Source of the DNA: Ancylostoma caninum
Lineage: Eukaryota; Nematoda; Chromadorea; Rhabditida; Ancylostomatidae
Direction of reading: 5' to 3'
Length of the DNA: 64,000 bases
Assembly: GCA_037903475.1 (NCBI GenBank)
Contig: JBAJFG010000126.1
Coordinates: forward strand, 1-64,000
In this document: in pieces, positions 53,430-64,000 of the stretch
Position numbering within the stretch: position 1 is the first letter of the stretch
Layout: each line of letters starts with the position of its first letter
Made by a program: the position numbers and the translations under genes
Notes under the pieces: generated by a model
The model's input: only the letters and a program-made list of their open reading frames with translations
The model's database searches: none
Told to the model about the DNA's origin: nothing

Positions 53430-55160
53430 ATATACAGAGTCGGGAGTCAATATTTCTAATGGACCCTATATATGCGACTTCGTCCCCTGCGCGTTTCTTC
53501 AAATAACCCCTCGTTTCAAGTAAAAAAAGGAAAGCGTGAGAACTTATCTAACAATTCAAATATGCAGCCGATGGGAAAGCAATCAGGCTCGGAGTAATTT
53601 AGAGGAATTTCGACCTGTGGACTTGAGGATCATCAAATTATAAATAGTTTTGAAGCTGTCGGTGTTTTTCAGTCTGCATCCCCTCTCCAATTATTTATAA
53701 ATGAATCTCAGTAGGAATGTGAGGTTCGATTTTGCTAAATTGTCACGTCTTTCCTTTTCAATGCTTCTTTCGGAAAATCCCTCACATTCCCTAATTTGCC
53801 GCCACCATTCATAATAACTCTCTGAGAATGTGATGTACATATTCCATTTCTACTTGGTAAACGTGCATTATGATATTCTATGGCATACTTTTCTCGAAGC
53901 ATTTCCTTCGAAATCTCATGACCTTCTCGTTAATTGATGCAGATCTCACCTTAAAAACATAGTGATTGCAAAAAACGTCGTCGTTCCCAGTGTAAACTAG
54001 AAGCAAAGCGAAAGAAAACATAGAGGTTATTAAATGCATTGGAGTCCAATAAAGATGCAAATGAGAAGAGAGTCCTTTTGCACCTATATTCATATAATTA
54101 CCTTTTTATCTAAAAGTACTGCGGAATTGCAAGAAATTCCATCGCCGTTCCTAACAAAACGATAGAATATTCTGTGAAAATCTTCCTGCACTTGACTTTA
54201 TTTAAAACGAAGAGAGCGAAGGAACTCCTATGATTTCAATGTGTTTCGAGACGGCTGTCATCAGTTTCCAGACAAATATGGATTCTAATGCCTTGACGGC
54301 ATAATTTTGCAGTTCATGTGCGCATATGGCACATGAGGAGCTGGTCCTAAAAATATGTTGGGGCACCAATTAGGAAATGTCTGACTTCAAATAAAGGTTC
54401 CGAGTATTGTCTGCCAAAAAGATCCGCTACAATCAATCCTAATATGCACATATGCCTGCGTTATCGGCACAACCATGATAGCATAACTGCAGCTTGCTTG
54501 CTTCTGCAGCTCAGAACCTAGGAGAGCAAGCGGCGTCGAACTGGAGGACTATTCGGAGGAGGCGCAGTTTTCTCATCCATGGATGAAGACATGTCGCGGA
54601 GACAGGTCTTCTTGGGAGATGTGCATCTAACTTGTAGTCGACCCAGATATCTATCGTAGTACTAATATATATTGTTTACCCCTTACAAACCATTTTAGCA
54701 CCCATTTCTTCTCATGAAGTTTCACAAGGTTCCTCTGACGATTCAGATGGTTAAAACTCCACCAAGTTCTTTTCCTACGAACTGAACACTTAATACATCA
54801 CCGCTGGCAAGAGAGACGACCACTGTTCTCTAACGACTGGCCTCTGGCAAGTTTTTGCCTATTAAATCTGGTCGTTCAGTTGCAAAAATTAACAATATTG
54901 CGCGCACTTCACTGTTGCTGTATCGTTTCTGTGTGCATACGGATGTGCTGATGTGCCTTTAGAGGCATCATTATTAGTGACCAAAGCCGATACAGTGTCC
55001 GCTCCGCCCTTTCGCGAAAAGATGTTAAATCTTGTATGTTTTATTGTCCATCAGTCTGGTCGCTCTCCATTCTCTTGTGCCTATCAATCTTTTATGAAAC
55101 AAAAACGTGACAACCCTTACAAATAAAAATAACCAGAAGAGCCAATTGAGGCACTCTTAC
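53430..55160. other. No gene seen
   Basis: No supportable exon or structured repeat. Short open frames only. Confidence 0.5.
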
Positions 55161-55292
55161 TTTTCGGCCACTAGGTATGTGAACATTCGGTTCGCTCGTC
55201 TCTGAGCGTTCTGCTTCTACCCAACTTGCAATTTTAACGACTGAAGTAGCGTAACCTTTACCGAAATTCTTGCAGGTTTCCATGACCCTTTG
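55161..55292 (-). CDS. Candidate internal exon, unknown protein
   Basis: On the minus strand a TTCTCAG acceptor and a strong AAA|GTAAGAG donor bound 132 bp in phase 0 on both sides. It encodes QRVMETCKNFGKGYATSVVK then IASWVEAERSETSEPNVHIP. The composition is protein-like, but I recognise no domain and found no neighbouring exon. It may be a chance open exon. Confidence 0.3.
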
Positions 55293-55884
55293 CTGAGAAC
55301 TACGACACGTTATTATATGATTTGAGGGCACAGAGCAACGCCAGTTGAGGATTGCAGTGCCTCAGATTAGACTTTGCATTTGTAAGACTTTTCGGTAGAT
55401 TTATGAAGACTCACTGCAACGCTAGCACACCTGTAGTACTTTTCTTGAGCAAATTTTCGCTTTTTGTTTGCTAGCAGCACTTCACGCAGTTCCATCAAAG
55501 TGCAAATTCTAGAAAATTAGACTTGGGCCCGTAGTAAAGTGTCATGACGGTGAGATCAGCTGCCTGCACAACTCGTCGCCTCATTTGGGGCGATGATTGC
55601 ACGCGCGACGACCTTCCAACACTGAGGAATGGAAGATCATCACCAACCGTGGCGGTGCTGCGAGCACGTGTGTGCGGGGCGCTGATCTCATCGGCCTGGA
55701 GGGCGATGGTCGCCATCGTTTGGCGACTAGATAGTGTGCGGGGCGAAGAGACGCCGAGTGAAGTACTCGGAGCATCTCACTCGGAGTGTGGTGATGGTGT
55801 GAAGGTACGTATGATCAGATGTCGAATAGCACAGATTGCGTCTGAGCCTATGGACTCAAGCATGTTGATTTTCGTATCACAGCA

Positions 55885-55966
55885 CAGAACAAACTCAACG
55901 GGTACGACTTATCAGAAGCACAGAGGTGCTTCTGGTGCTTCTGACAAGTCGTACTCGTTCTAGTTT
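55885..55966. repeat. Imperfect hairpin
   Basis: AACGGGTACGACTTATCAGA then AGCACAGAGGTGCTT is mirrored by GTGCTTCTGACAAGTCGTAC then TCGTT. It sits in a region (55.57-56.15 kb) with scattered GGCGAT and ATCGCC words, possibly a decayed foldback element. Confidence 0.65.
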
Positions 55967-55969
55967 GTT

Positions 55970-57170
55970 GGTAGCAATGGTTCATAACTGTCTCACACGC
56001 TGAAACAGTCTCGGAACTGATGTGGGCATACGTGAAACAGGAACATTTGATCACTTTTCATGTACGGCCTGTCCGATTCACCATGGCGATGATCACCATA
56101 CTCCTCTCCAACGTGAAGTGCGATCATCGCCCTGAAGGTGATGTGCGATGATAGCACTGGACACTTTACGACGGGCCTTGGAGTAACCGTGCATATTTCT
56201 TCGTATCATGATTATTTTGTTCTTTTTCCTTGTTCGAAATTAAGCTTTCCCTTCATGTCAAGCACCTGTTTCATTAGTGCCCGCAGCGTACTTTTGGCGC
56301 ACTGTGAATAAAATATGACGTGAATGAGTCAAGGTCGGATTCTGCAGTTCTTCTCGGAATGCCGAAGTCGCCACTTGCAAATTTAACATGATTGCTGTGC
56401 GACATGAGATTTCTGAATTTCCTTCTCAGTGCAGACTTAGTGCATAACCGGCACCTTAATTTGCCCGCCTCCAAACATTCTGTGCTGTCCCATTGCTTTC
56501 CTGTCACATATCATCAGCCCCGAAGGTTGTGTTAACGCTTTCTTTCTTCGGTGCATTTACCGTGTGTTCAATCAAATGCCTTCCTTGTTATTGAAAAAGT
56601 TTCTTATTATGCTTGAGCTTCTTTGACGTAATCCCTGCTGTTTAGTGGCGCACATAAAAAGCTCAGCTCAGTGATTTGCCCTTCACTTCACTCGCATGAA
56701 CTGGGAACAATTTCTCTAAGCTCACGTCATGTTTATCTTATCCTCACCTAATTACTGTATTCAAGCTTCTGGACGTGTACCTACCCCTCAGATATATTAT
56801 GATTTCTTTATTCACTTTTTTCGTAACAGTAAACAGACGTTTGAGGGCTCTCGTACCAATATCAAGAAAAGTCTGCTCTTTCAGTTTTACCACTTCTTCT
56901 AAGCATTGTCGCTACAAATATCTCTGGTGCTTTATCTCTGTCGATTATTTGGGAATGGAAACAAAATGAATTTCATTTTGATTTTTCAACTAAAACATTT
57001 CGTGAACACACGAATGGAAAAAAACAAGTTTCGAGACGAAGGGACTTACTTAGTGATGGATGACTAGCAGATGACTAACAAAGGAGTTGAACAAGGTCAA
57101 CACAACAGATCAGAACGAAATCTATCTAGTTTTAGGCTTTGCCTGATAAAATGCTAGAGCACGTAAATAA
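55970..57170. other. No gene seen
   Basis: No exon supported. This is the region upstream of the GPCR fragment. No promoter or trans-splice site could be assigned from sequence alone. Confidence 0.5.
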
Positions 57171-57621
57171 TTTTTGTTCTCGGGCAGTGAGAAGTATTCC
57201 TCCACACATTTGTACATCAATGCCTCGAACTACAAAGCAACAAATACAAGCACTATTTCAACTACAACGCAGATGCTGAACGGCCTGGATCCCACCAATC
57301 TTCATAGTTTTGCTCTTTCTAATTCTTCTTCTCAGGACATCAGTTCAAAAATGGAATACATACGGCAGCATTTTGTTTCTGTTCCAATATAATCTTTTCT
57401 TTCCCATTTTTGTTTGTCCTTGTCCCATTGGAGGCTTAACTCTATGAGTTTCTCAGTTCAGAGTCCAGATTTTCTTCCCCACCATGTCAACGAAGCGCTT
57501 GCAAACCCCCCTCTCCTTTCCGACAATTACCTAAGGCATATTCAACACCGTAGTGAACATCCTATCTAGTAGAACACCAAAGCGCTGATCCAGTAGTGTT
57601 TAGTAACTGAAACATTTTCAG

Positions 57622-58195
57622 GCTATGGTCTCCCACCTAGCAGAGGTATCCATAACATTTGTAGTGGTTTGCCTGTGTTTTGTGGGCTTACTGGGGAACT
57701 TCGCTCTTTTGACCGCCACTGTAATCTACAAAGAACTTCACCATAAAATAAGTAAGTTGAAAAGCGAAAAATTATCACTACAGGTGGAAAATGACCTTTC
57801 AGGCTATATCGTTGGCGTCCTTACGTCTTTGCACGTCGTTTGTTTGTTGTCTGAATTGTATATGGAGGCTTTACAATTACGGTCAGTCATCCTAGAAGGC
57901 TCTTGCAGTTTACTCCTGATACGGATATTTCGACTGTCCTAGGTTTAATCCTACAACACGTTTGGAGTGTTTCCGCCATACTCTCATTTATGAGTTCGCT
58001 ATGTTAGCGCAATCGTCGATGTTCTTCATGCTGTGGATGGACTATCTGCTGGCTATCGTTATTCCTCTCAAGTGAGTTCACACATTCATCCATTTGTCGC
58101 TCTCCCTTCCTGAAAGCTGATGCATTCAGGTCTAATAAGAAAGTTTCTGATCTTAGAACCTCGACTTTTGAAACGTTCAAGTGCAAGTTCCACTA
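57622..58195 (+). CDS. Partial Srsx-like chemoreceptor GPCR
   Basis: Four phase-consistent exons, with introns of 51, 61 and 58 nt: 57622-57751, 57803-57881, 57943-58071 and 58130-58195. The first encodes TM1 (VVCLCFVGLLGNFALLTATV) with the GN motif and then KELHHK. The second encodes TM2 (ISYIVGVLTSLHVVCLLSEL). The third encodes TM3 with MFFMLWMDYLLAIVIPLK, equivalent to the DRxxAIxxPL motif of nematode Srsx receptors, with DYL in place of DRL. The fourth runs KSNKKVSDLRTSTF to a stop and does not resemble TM4. TM4-TM7 are therefore missing or diverged. An upstream open stretch at 57189-57389 with several Asn-X-Ser/Thr sites could be an N-terminal exon. The product would be a chemosensory membrane receptor; here it is likely a pseudogene or misassembled. 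Confidence 0.65.
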
Positions 58196-58199
58196 AAAT

Positions 58200-61100
58200 T
58201 TGTCTTGTTTGCGGTAGAGATAGATTTGTCACGTGAACAGCAGCAGCATCCGCAAACTGATGGTCTCTGTCGTTTTTGGAAATCTTGCAAAGACATCCAG
58301 ATTCAGGACTTCCGAGTCATTACCGACAACGAATGACAAATCAGGAGTACAAAAAAAGTACTCCAAAAAAAAACAGGCGAAAAAGAACTCAGCATCCACT
58401 CCCCTATACTCGTACGGGAGCTAAGAAACAGGTCAAATGAAGTCCATCATTTATTGAAAGGTTAGAACAAGTAGTTCGTTCTTCCTCATCCTGGACGGAC
58501 ATTTTTTTGGCCAGTTCTTTTGAAACCTCCCTTTAGAAAAAAGCCCATAAGAACCATGAACAATTAATTAAGAAGTTCATGAAAATAGGTTGAAATAGGT
58601 TGTAAATCGTTAGAAAGGTAATGAATTTGGAAAATATGTAAAACGTGAAGTAGGTGGGATTGCATTCGATATGATACACTGAATCCCTACGATAAGGCGC
58701 TGAGCAACACATGCGTTGTGCAGCTACAGGGCGCCCACAAGTTCTTGCACACGGTTTGCTGGCTTATTTATGAGCAGTAGTGGTTATTCCAGTCGTTTCA
58801 ATGCAGCTGAATCTATCTTTTTGGTAACAAATTCGTCTTCGAAGCAGAGATATGTATAGCCAAAAGAGATCCTAGCGCAAACATCTATTATAGATATTAC
58901 GTAGGTGCCGGCAAACGCTCTAATTCACCCAAACTTTGCGTCGTGCGGCAATAGGCAGTTTTTCACAACGACTCTAGCCTGGACAGAGCATTCCATCTCC
59001 TTGAAAATCATCATTTCGAGACGATCACGCAAAATCCATTCAATCTCTCTTCGTGGCTGTTGCAAACATCGTACGGATGAAAAAAACTAAGTCGCACATC
59101 TTAGGAGTCACACTTTGCTCGTACCCGCTCCTTTCCATGGTCTCTCACAACCATAGCACACTTTTGTCCTGTTTTCTCATATTCACATTTACATGACACC
59201 CTGCTCTCGAGTCAATTTTTTTTCAGAACTAATTTATTGAAAATTGGCTCTCATTAAGTTACGGAGTAATCGCAGTTGCCCTCTTCCCTGACTTTATAAT
59301 CTTTTCCCATAGAAAACCGTGTGTACCAAAGAAACTTTTTCCGTTTTACGAGTTATTCATTAGCCCCCTTGAGGAATTCATTGATTTTTCCAGATGAATT
59401 TTCATAGCAACTTGCATTTTCTCAAACTGTATTTCAAAAGCAGGAAAGCTAATCCAGGGCTAAGACCTCCCGGTCTTTGTCCAAGAACAGGCTGGGTAAA
59501 ATTTAAAAAAAAAGAAACTCCAACTGGAGTTGATCTCCCTCTCGAGTGGGCCCTATTTAGAAGGAAAAGATTTTCCACTCACTTCCCATATCCAATTTTC
59601 CACCCACCCAAAATTTCTCATGTCCTGTGCGTACCTACTTTATACAAGAACAACAAGTTTCATGTGCTCCTTGGGCTTGGAAATTATAACTTTATCCCCC
59701 CCCCACAACTAGGGGGTATGACATACAAAGAGTACAAAAATCAATCATCAATTCAGTCGTAAAACTGTTTCAAACATTCTCTAGATGTGGCTGTTGTGTG
59801 AGGATTTTGACGCCGAGTATACTCGCATGCTAATATAGATTTCCTGGAAGAGATTGCTAGATCAGTTCAAATGCGGTCGGGAAGTTTTCCGCAAAAATTT
59901 TTCATGAGAAGCGAAATTTTTATTAAAATCGTTGGCGGGATCTGCCTCAAATAGTGGTTCCTTGTTACACTCAGTGTTGTCGATTCGATGCCTTCAGTCC
60001 TCCGATAATCGATCTGATTATTGAGCAGTCATCCCCCGTCCAGATGAATTAGTAATGGGTGACTGGGGTTTGGTAGAATCCTGTTCTTTTGTAACAAGTT
60101 CTAATGCTGACGTGCAACAATAATCCACCACATGGCAGTTGTTTTCCTTTTAGTTAATTGAGGGTCATTGTTTTTGTAAACAACTCTTAAATTTGGAAAA
60201 TGTGCCCATAGGAACCTCTTGTGGAAATGGGGATAAACACAAATAATGTGCAGATGCAAAAAGGAGTGCATTCAAAATTTGAGAAAAAGAAAAGAAAAGA
60301 AAATTCAAAATTTGCAAATTTGAGATCATTCGTGCGAACCATGTCCGCACGAGTTTGATTAAAAATAAATTAGTATTCCTTGGGCAGCACCACGTATGGC
60401 TAAGTAAATGTAAAGTCCACTAATTATTCCTAAGAAGTTATAATCTCATCATCAAATCATAGCAAATGGCTGAAGGACGTCTAGACTAAGAGCTCTTTCA
60501 GTAATGGTTTACCATCGATGGGGACTTTTTACAAGGCTCTGGCAAGGGAAGGGGTGTCTATGCGCATAACATCAGGACTTTTGCACTTCTCACTCTTGTG
60601 AGAATTGGCTCTTTACAGTGGAACTCATACCATGTGTACCAAAATTGGCCTTGCTCTCACTCAGCGAGAACAGTCGGTTTTTGTTTGACATTAGGTTGTT
60701 GCTAAAGGAATGTCGCGTTTCTCTTGTTGACTATATTTTTCTACAACTCTAATGGAACGATAATCTCGACAGACGATATAATCCTCTCGATTAACGTAGA
60801 CCTTGCATATAGTATGAGTAGTAGTCCTGACGTATTGCTCTCAGGGCTCTAAAACTACGCAGCAAAGAAGGAGGGAATCGTCCTTACTCCTTTCATTTCT
60901 TAATGCTTGGAGATCTTTTTGTCTTGCACAGTGCTAGGTTTTGGCGCAAGGTTAGTTGAAAAACAATCCTTCTAGAAAATATAATGACTATCCTATTGTT
61001 TCCACGAAAAATACTGAAATTTGGGCCAGCCCCGGGAAAGCGGATTTTAGCTGACAGTTGTCGCAGAACATGAGCCGACCAACAGCTACAGCGTTTTTCT

Positions 61101-62820
61101 GGCTGACCATTCGCGACCTTATCGACTAAGTGACAACAATTGATATTGTTGAGTGTGTTTTCTGCAAAAAAAAAGACAGGAGAGAAATAACCACAAGAAT
61201 CATAGAAATAACAAAAGTAAGAAGAGAAGTGCTGACTTAGTTAGATACAAAGTTGGTATTGCTGTGTTTGCGTGGTCGCAGGAAAACACTCGAAACTTAG
61301 GGACTCCGAAGTGAGGTGTCAAGATATTTTCAGCCATTTCATGAAAACTCACTGCAGCACACATCATTCGTAGTCAATACCCAGATGAGCCTTCTCTGTT
61401 TCAGAAGTGTGTCGCCGTATCCGATGTCATACTGTGCCCAAACAAAATAATATGGTTTGAAAAACCGCAATTTCTTTTGCACCAACCTAATACTTCTTAT
61501 TCAAAATGTTTGCTATGCTGATGAATACGAATTGCGCATGCATCCCACCATGTGTGAATAGGCCAAATCGGGTATCAGGAGAATTGGATACGATTGGGAA
61601 TGGTGATATGAATGAAAACGTGTAGTTGTTAGACAATTAAGGTGCCATGTTGTATGTAGTGTGAGCACTGGAGTCTCCTATACCACTCAGTTTCTTCTAG
61701 AATTGAATAAACGTTACGGAGGAAAACCCGTAAATTTCCCTCAATTTCCGGAGTAAATTATGCTGACCCAAGTGCAAAGACTTCCAAGATGTGATAACTT
61801 ATTTGCACTGTTGGTAATGAGATCACATAAAGGCAACAACGAAGAGCGTTCTGGTTTCGAAGGTTGTTGCCCAGCAGAAGAAACAGCAACATGTCAGAAT
61901 GCGAGAAGGCATGTATGTTTTTTGATGGTCAGAGTTCAGCGCTGAGCTGCGCTGGTCCGGGGCCTAAATGGTTGGATTTCCCTGTACACACGTGGCCACC
62001 ACATTTTTGGATCGCACTAAATTTTATTCCCGTAGAATATACATGACACTCGTTTACGGACATCTAATACCCAGCCTCATTTCTGCCAAATTGCGGCGGG
62101 CGCATGGAATGGTCCTTCTTGGCATTTCTTGCATGAATTAACGTTGAAAGACAATTTAGTTGTTTAGCCAAAGGGTTTCAGGTTTTGGAAAAGCCTAGAA
62201 AAGTTCCATGGATATCCCAAAACTGTACAGGACCTTTGTTCCATTCAAAACAACTTGCTGAAGAACAGCTAGGGCTTATCAATGCAGAAGTACCTCAGCA
62301 TTGAGTCCATTGATAGCCTCAACCAGAACTTCTTCTACTGCACGTCTTCTAATTTGATCGACCCTGGGCCGTCATGCAACGAGCTTCAAGTTTGCTGAAT
62401 AGAATTATGTAAGCGAATGTTTTGAAATGCATTCTTATTCGTACTGTCAGCTGTTTGAATCTGGCTTGCCACGCCCTTTAATGAATCGGGTATTAGATGT
62501 CCCGCAACCCATGACACTCACTTCGAGCCAGATATGATCCCAAAGAATTGTTCCGGAAAGTTTGCGAAGCCGCACAGATTGAATGTCCTCACCCTGTGAG
62601 CGAAATTTCTTTGCAATTTTTTTCAGTTATATCTCGGCATTATCACTTTGACGCAATGTCGGCAAATTATAATGTAATGTGTCATTATCTGAAAATTAGC
62701 TAATAGTTCTAATATGAAAATATTGCTAACCACGCAGACGTCCTTAACTAATTTTTTAAGTTTCTAGCTGGTTTCTTCGCTACCGTTATTTGTGAGCTTC
62801 CGTAACATCATGCCTCCTTA
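58200..62820. other. No gene supported
   Basis: A stretch near 59245-59395 (NWLSLSYGVIAVALFPDFII) reads like a membrane segment on the GPCR strand, but a stop lies just upstream and no splice site fits well. An open frame at 59394-59762 has no recognisable domain. The rest is AT-rich with no structured repeat. Confidence 0.45.
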
Positions 62821-62821
62821 A

Positions 62822-63235
62822 ATGCAGTACCCGTCGAAATCCTCGACACCGAGTTAAGCTACCAGCAGTGACATACATTGACAGCACATAACAAATTTTC
62901 AATGAACACAATGTGAACACAATGAATCATGACTTACCTGCGAAGAAATCCGAATTGAAGTCGTGATCACATCTGCCTTCCGCGAACCCGCAGCATGCGC
63001 CAGCGCACACCCGCAAAGGTCATCTGGTACAATTACGAACTCGTTCCGAGTGGCTGGATCCACGAGTGTCAAACGGAGCCTAGCCGACGCTTAGCCGCAA
63101 GGAAAACAGCACCCCGATTTCGTGAGTTTCTCGTGTGTTTCGCGCCATTTTGCTGTTGGATATGAGTTCTAGGTTCCAAAAAAACCCCAAAATTCAGGAA
63201 TACCTCGAACACGGCGATTTGAGTGGGTGCAGCAT
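62822..63235. repeat. Diverged relative of the foldback MITE
   Basis: CTTAAATGCAGTACCCGTCG, AAATCCTCGACACCGAG, ACAGCACATAACAAATTTTC and ATGACTTACCTGCGAAGAA follow the order of blocks in 42902-43100 (GGCAGCAGGAGCCG, AAATCCTCGACTCCGA, CAGCACATC, GGCTTACCTGCAGAGAAA). Only one arm is recognisable. Confidence 0.6.
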
Positions 63236-63663
63236 TCAAGACATTTATTATTCATCAACTTTATATAAAATGTGTACCTGCAGCTTGAAACTCAAGCTGC
63301 TGATTAGTAAATGAAACAGAAAGTTCCAGAACGGTACATAACAGAAGCTGAAGGATTCAAACATCTGAGAAGTTTTATTTGATAATGAACACCATATGAA
63401 GCTCGCAGATAGAACAATGCTGGACCGTTTCCCCCCCCCCCCCAAAATTGAACAGCACAGTAGCAACTGCTTCACTGGAATTAAATGAGCACGCACGGGA
63501 ACGTCATCATTCGCGACGAGGTGAAATGAGAGTTGGAAGCAGCATTTTCTAAAAATTGGCAATATATGAGGCATAGGATGGCGCTCTCCGATTTCAGCAG
63601 TGCCAAACCTCTAATCAAATTCTCTACCGTTTACATGCATCGCCGTAAGTTAAAATTGAACAA

Positions 63664-63939
63664 TCAGTTGCGATTTCTGTGGAACTGCGATGATAGACAG
63701 GATTTCACATTGCACGGCATGTATTTCTTTGATTTCGTTCTCCAGATCTCCCCATCTCTGTCATACCAGAAGATTTCAGTAGGCACTCGTTTCTCATCGG
63801 CTAAGCCATCTCCCAATAAATCTTCCGTCGGCAATGAACACACGCATTGGTTCAAATCGCAGGTTGTCAAAATCGCATCTCTTGTAACATAAAGTACCAA
63901 CCTTCTCCATCTTACCTTCTCTTGAAGTCTTAATTTCAC
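63664..63939 (-). CDS. Coding-like stretch, unknown
   Basis: A minus-strand open frame reads DEKRVPTEIFWYDRDGEIWR and TKSKKYMPCNVKSCLSSQFH with protein-like composition. The plus strand also carries a 119-codon frame here (63533-63892), which is less protein-like. No family is recognised and the exon limits are uncertain. The gene, if real, would extend beyond what I can define near the window edge. Confidence 0.3.
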   Translation of the reverse strand: MKLRLQEKVRWRRLVLYVTRDAILTTCDLNQCVCSLPTEDLLGDGLADEKRVPTEIFWYDRDGEIWRTKSKKYMPCNVKSCLSSQFHRNRN

Positions 63940-64000
63940 GTCAGAAACCCACAGAATGCCTGCAGGAGCATGCGTCTACATTCAAAATAACATAGTGCCA

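Noticed and set aside
1..64000. tRNA, rRNA or spliced-leader genes
   Set aside because: No cloverleaf-consistent A/B box pair, rRNA core or SL-type sequence could be recognised by eye; a dedicated search could still find a tRNA.

Overview
The window is AT-leaning, intron-bearing eukaryotic DNA dominated by repeats. It almost certainly comes from a nematode, most likely a strongylid (hookworm-like) worm. The evidence is: spliced genes with 48-61 nt introns and TTTCAG-type acceptors; exons of a tau-tubulin-kinase-like (TTBK) kinase, a family that is expanded in nematodes; a nematode-type chemoreceptor GPCR; RTE, CR1-like and Penelope-like retroelement pieces; a mariner element; and degenerate TTAGGC (nematode telomere-type) repeats. 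The species is inference. There is no prokaryotic gene organisation.

Layout. 1-4920: a giant palindrome with two ~1.82 kb, nearly identical arms around a 1.28 kb spacer. Each arm carries a TTBK N-lobe exon, a telomere-like tract and a GC-rich TIR element. 7133-8374: an inactivated mariner. 9.0-15.3 kb: four head-to-tail copies of an ~0.8-3 kb element that ends in a hairpin and contains a 59-bp tandem repeat, the last copy with about 40 units. 16.07-18.76 kb: an RTE retrotransposon on the minus strand. 20.0-20.5 kb: a diverged ~58-bp minisatellite. 23.4-25.1 kb: a palindromic minisatellite and a Penelope-like reverse transcriptase fragment. 29.4 kb: a MITE. 30.3-33.3 kb: a second RTE copy, split by the hairpin/satellite element. 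34.05-39.0 kb: five consecutive phase-compatible exons of a TTBK-like kinase, plus a likely terminal exon, with a further copy of the same element in one intron. 40.0-44.0 kb: small MITEs and a CR1-like reverse transcriptase split by a mariner-family element that itself contains a foldback element. 45.2-49.9 kb: a degenerate nested palindrome built around diverged satellite elements. 51.6-53.4 kb: another large inverted repeat. 57.2-58.2 kb: a partial Srsx-like GPCR. Most of 4.9-7.1, 18.9-20.0, 20.5-23.1, 25.4-29.1, 49.9-51.6, 53.4-57.1 and 58.2-63.6 kb has no supportable gene.

How it fits together. Only the kinase (+ strand, 34-39 kb) and the GPCR (+ strand, 57-58 kb) look like host genes, and both are incomplete here. 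The kinase N-lobe exon at 4506-4636 has the right strand and phase to lie upstream of the 34-kb exons, but the intervening kinase exon(s) were not found, so that link is a hypothesis. Everything else is transposon history, and nested insertions can be ordered. The most interesting item is the hairpin-ended, satellite-carrying element. An insertion inside RTE coding sequence lets its boundaries be read to within about 10 bp. It lacks terminal inverted repeats and an obvious target duplication, is compatible with A|T insertion, and has a 3' hairpin, all of which suggest a non-autonomous Helitron/Helentron-like family whose internal 59-bp repeat has grown into local satellite arrays.
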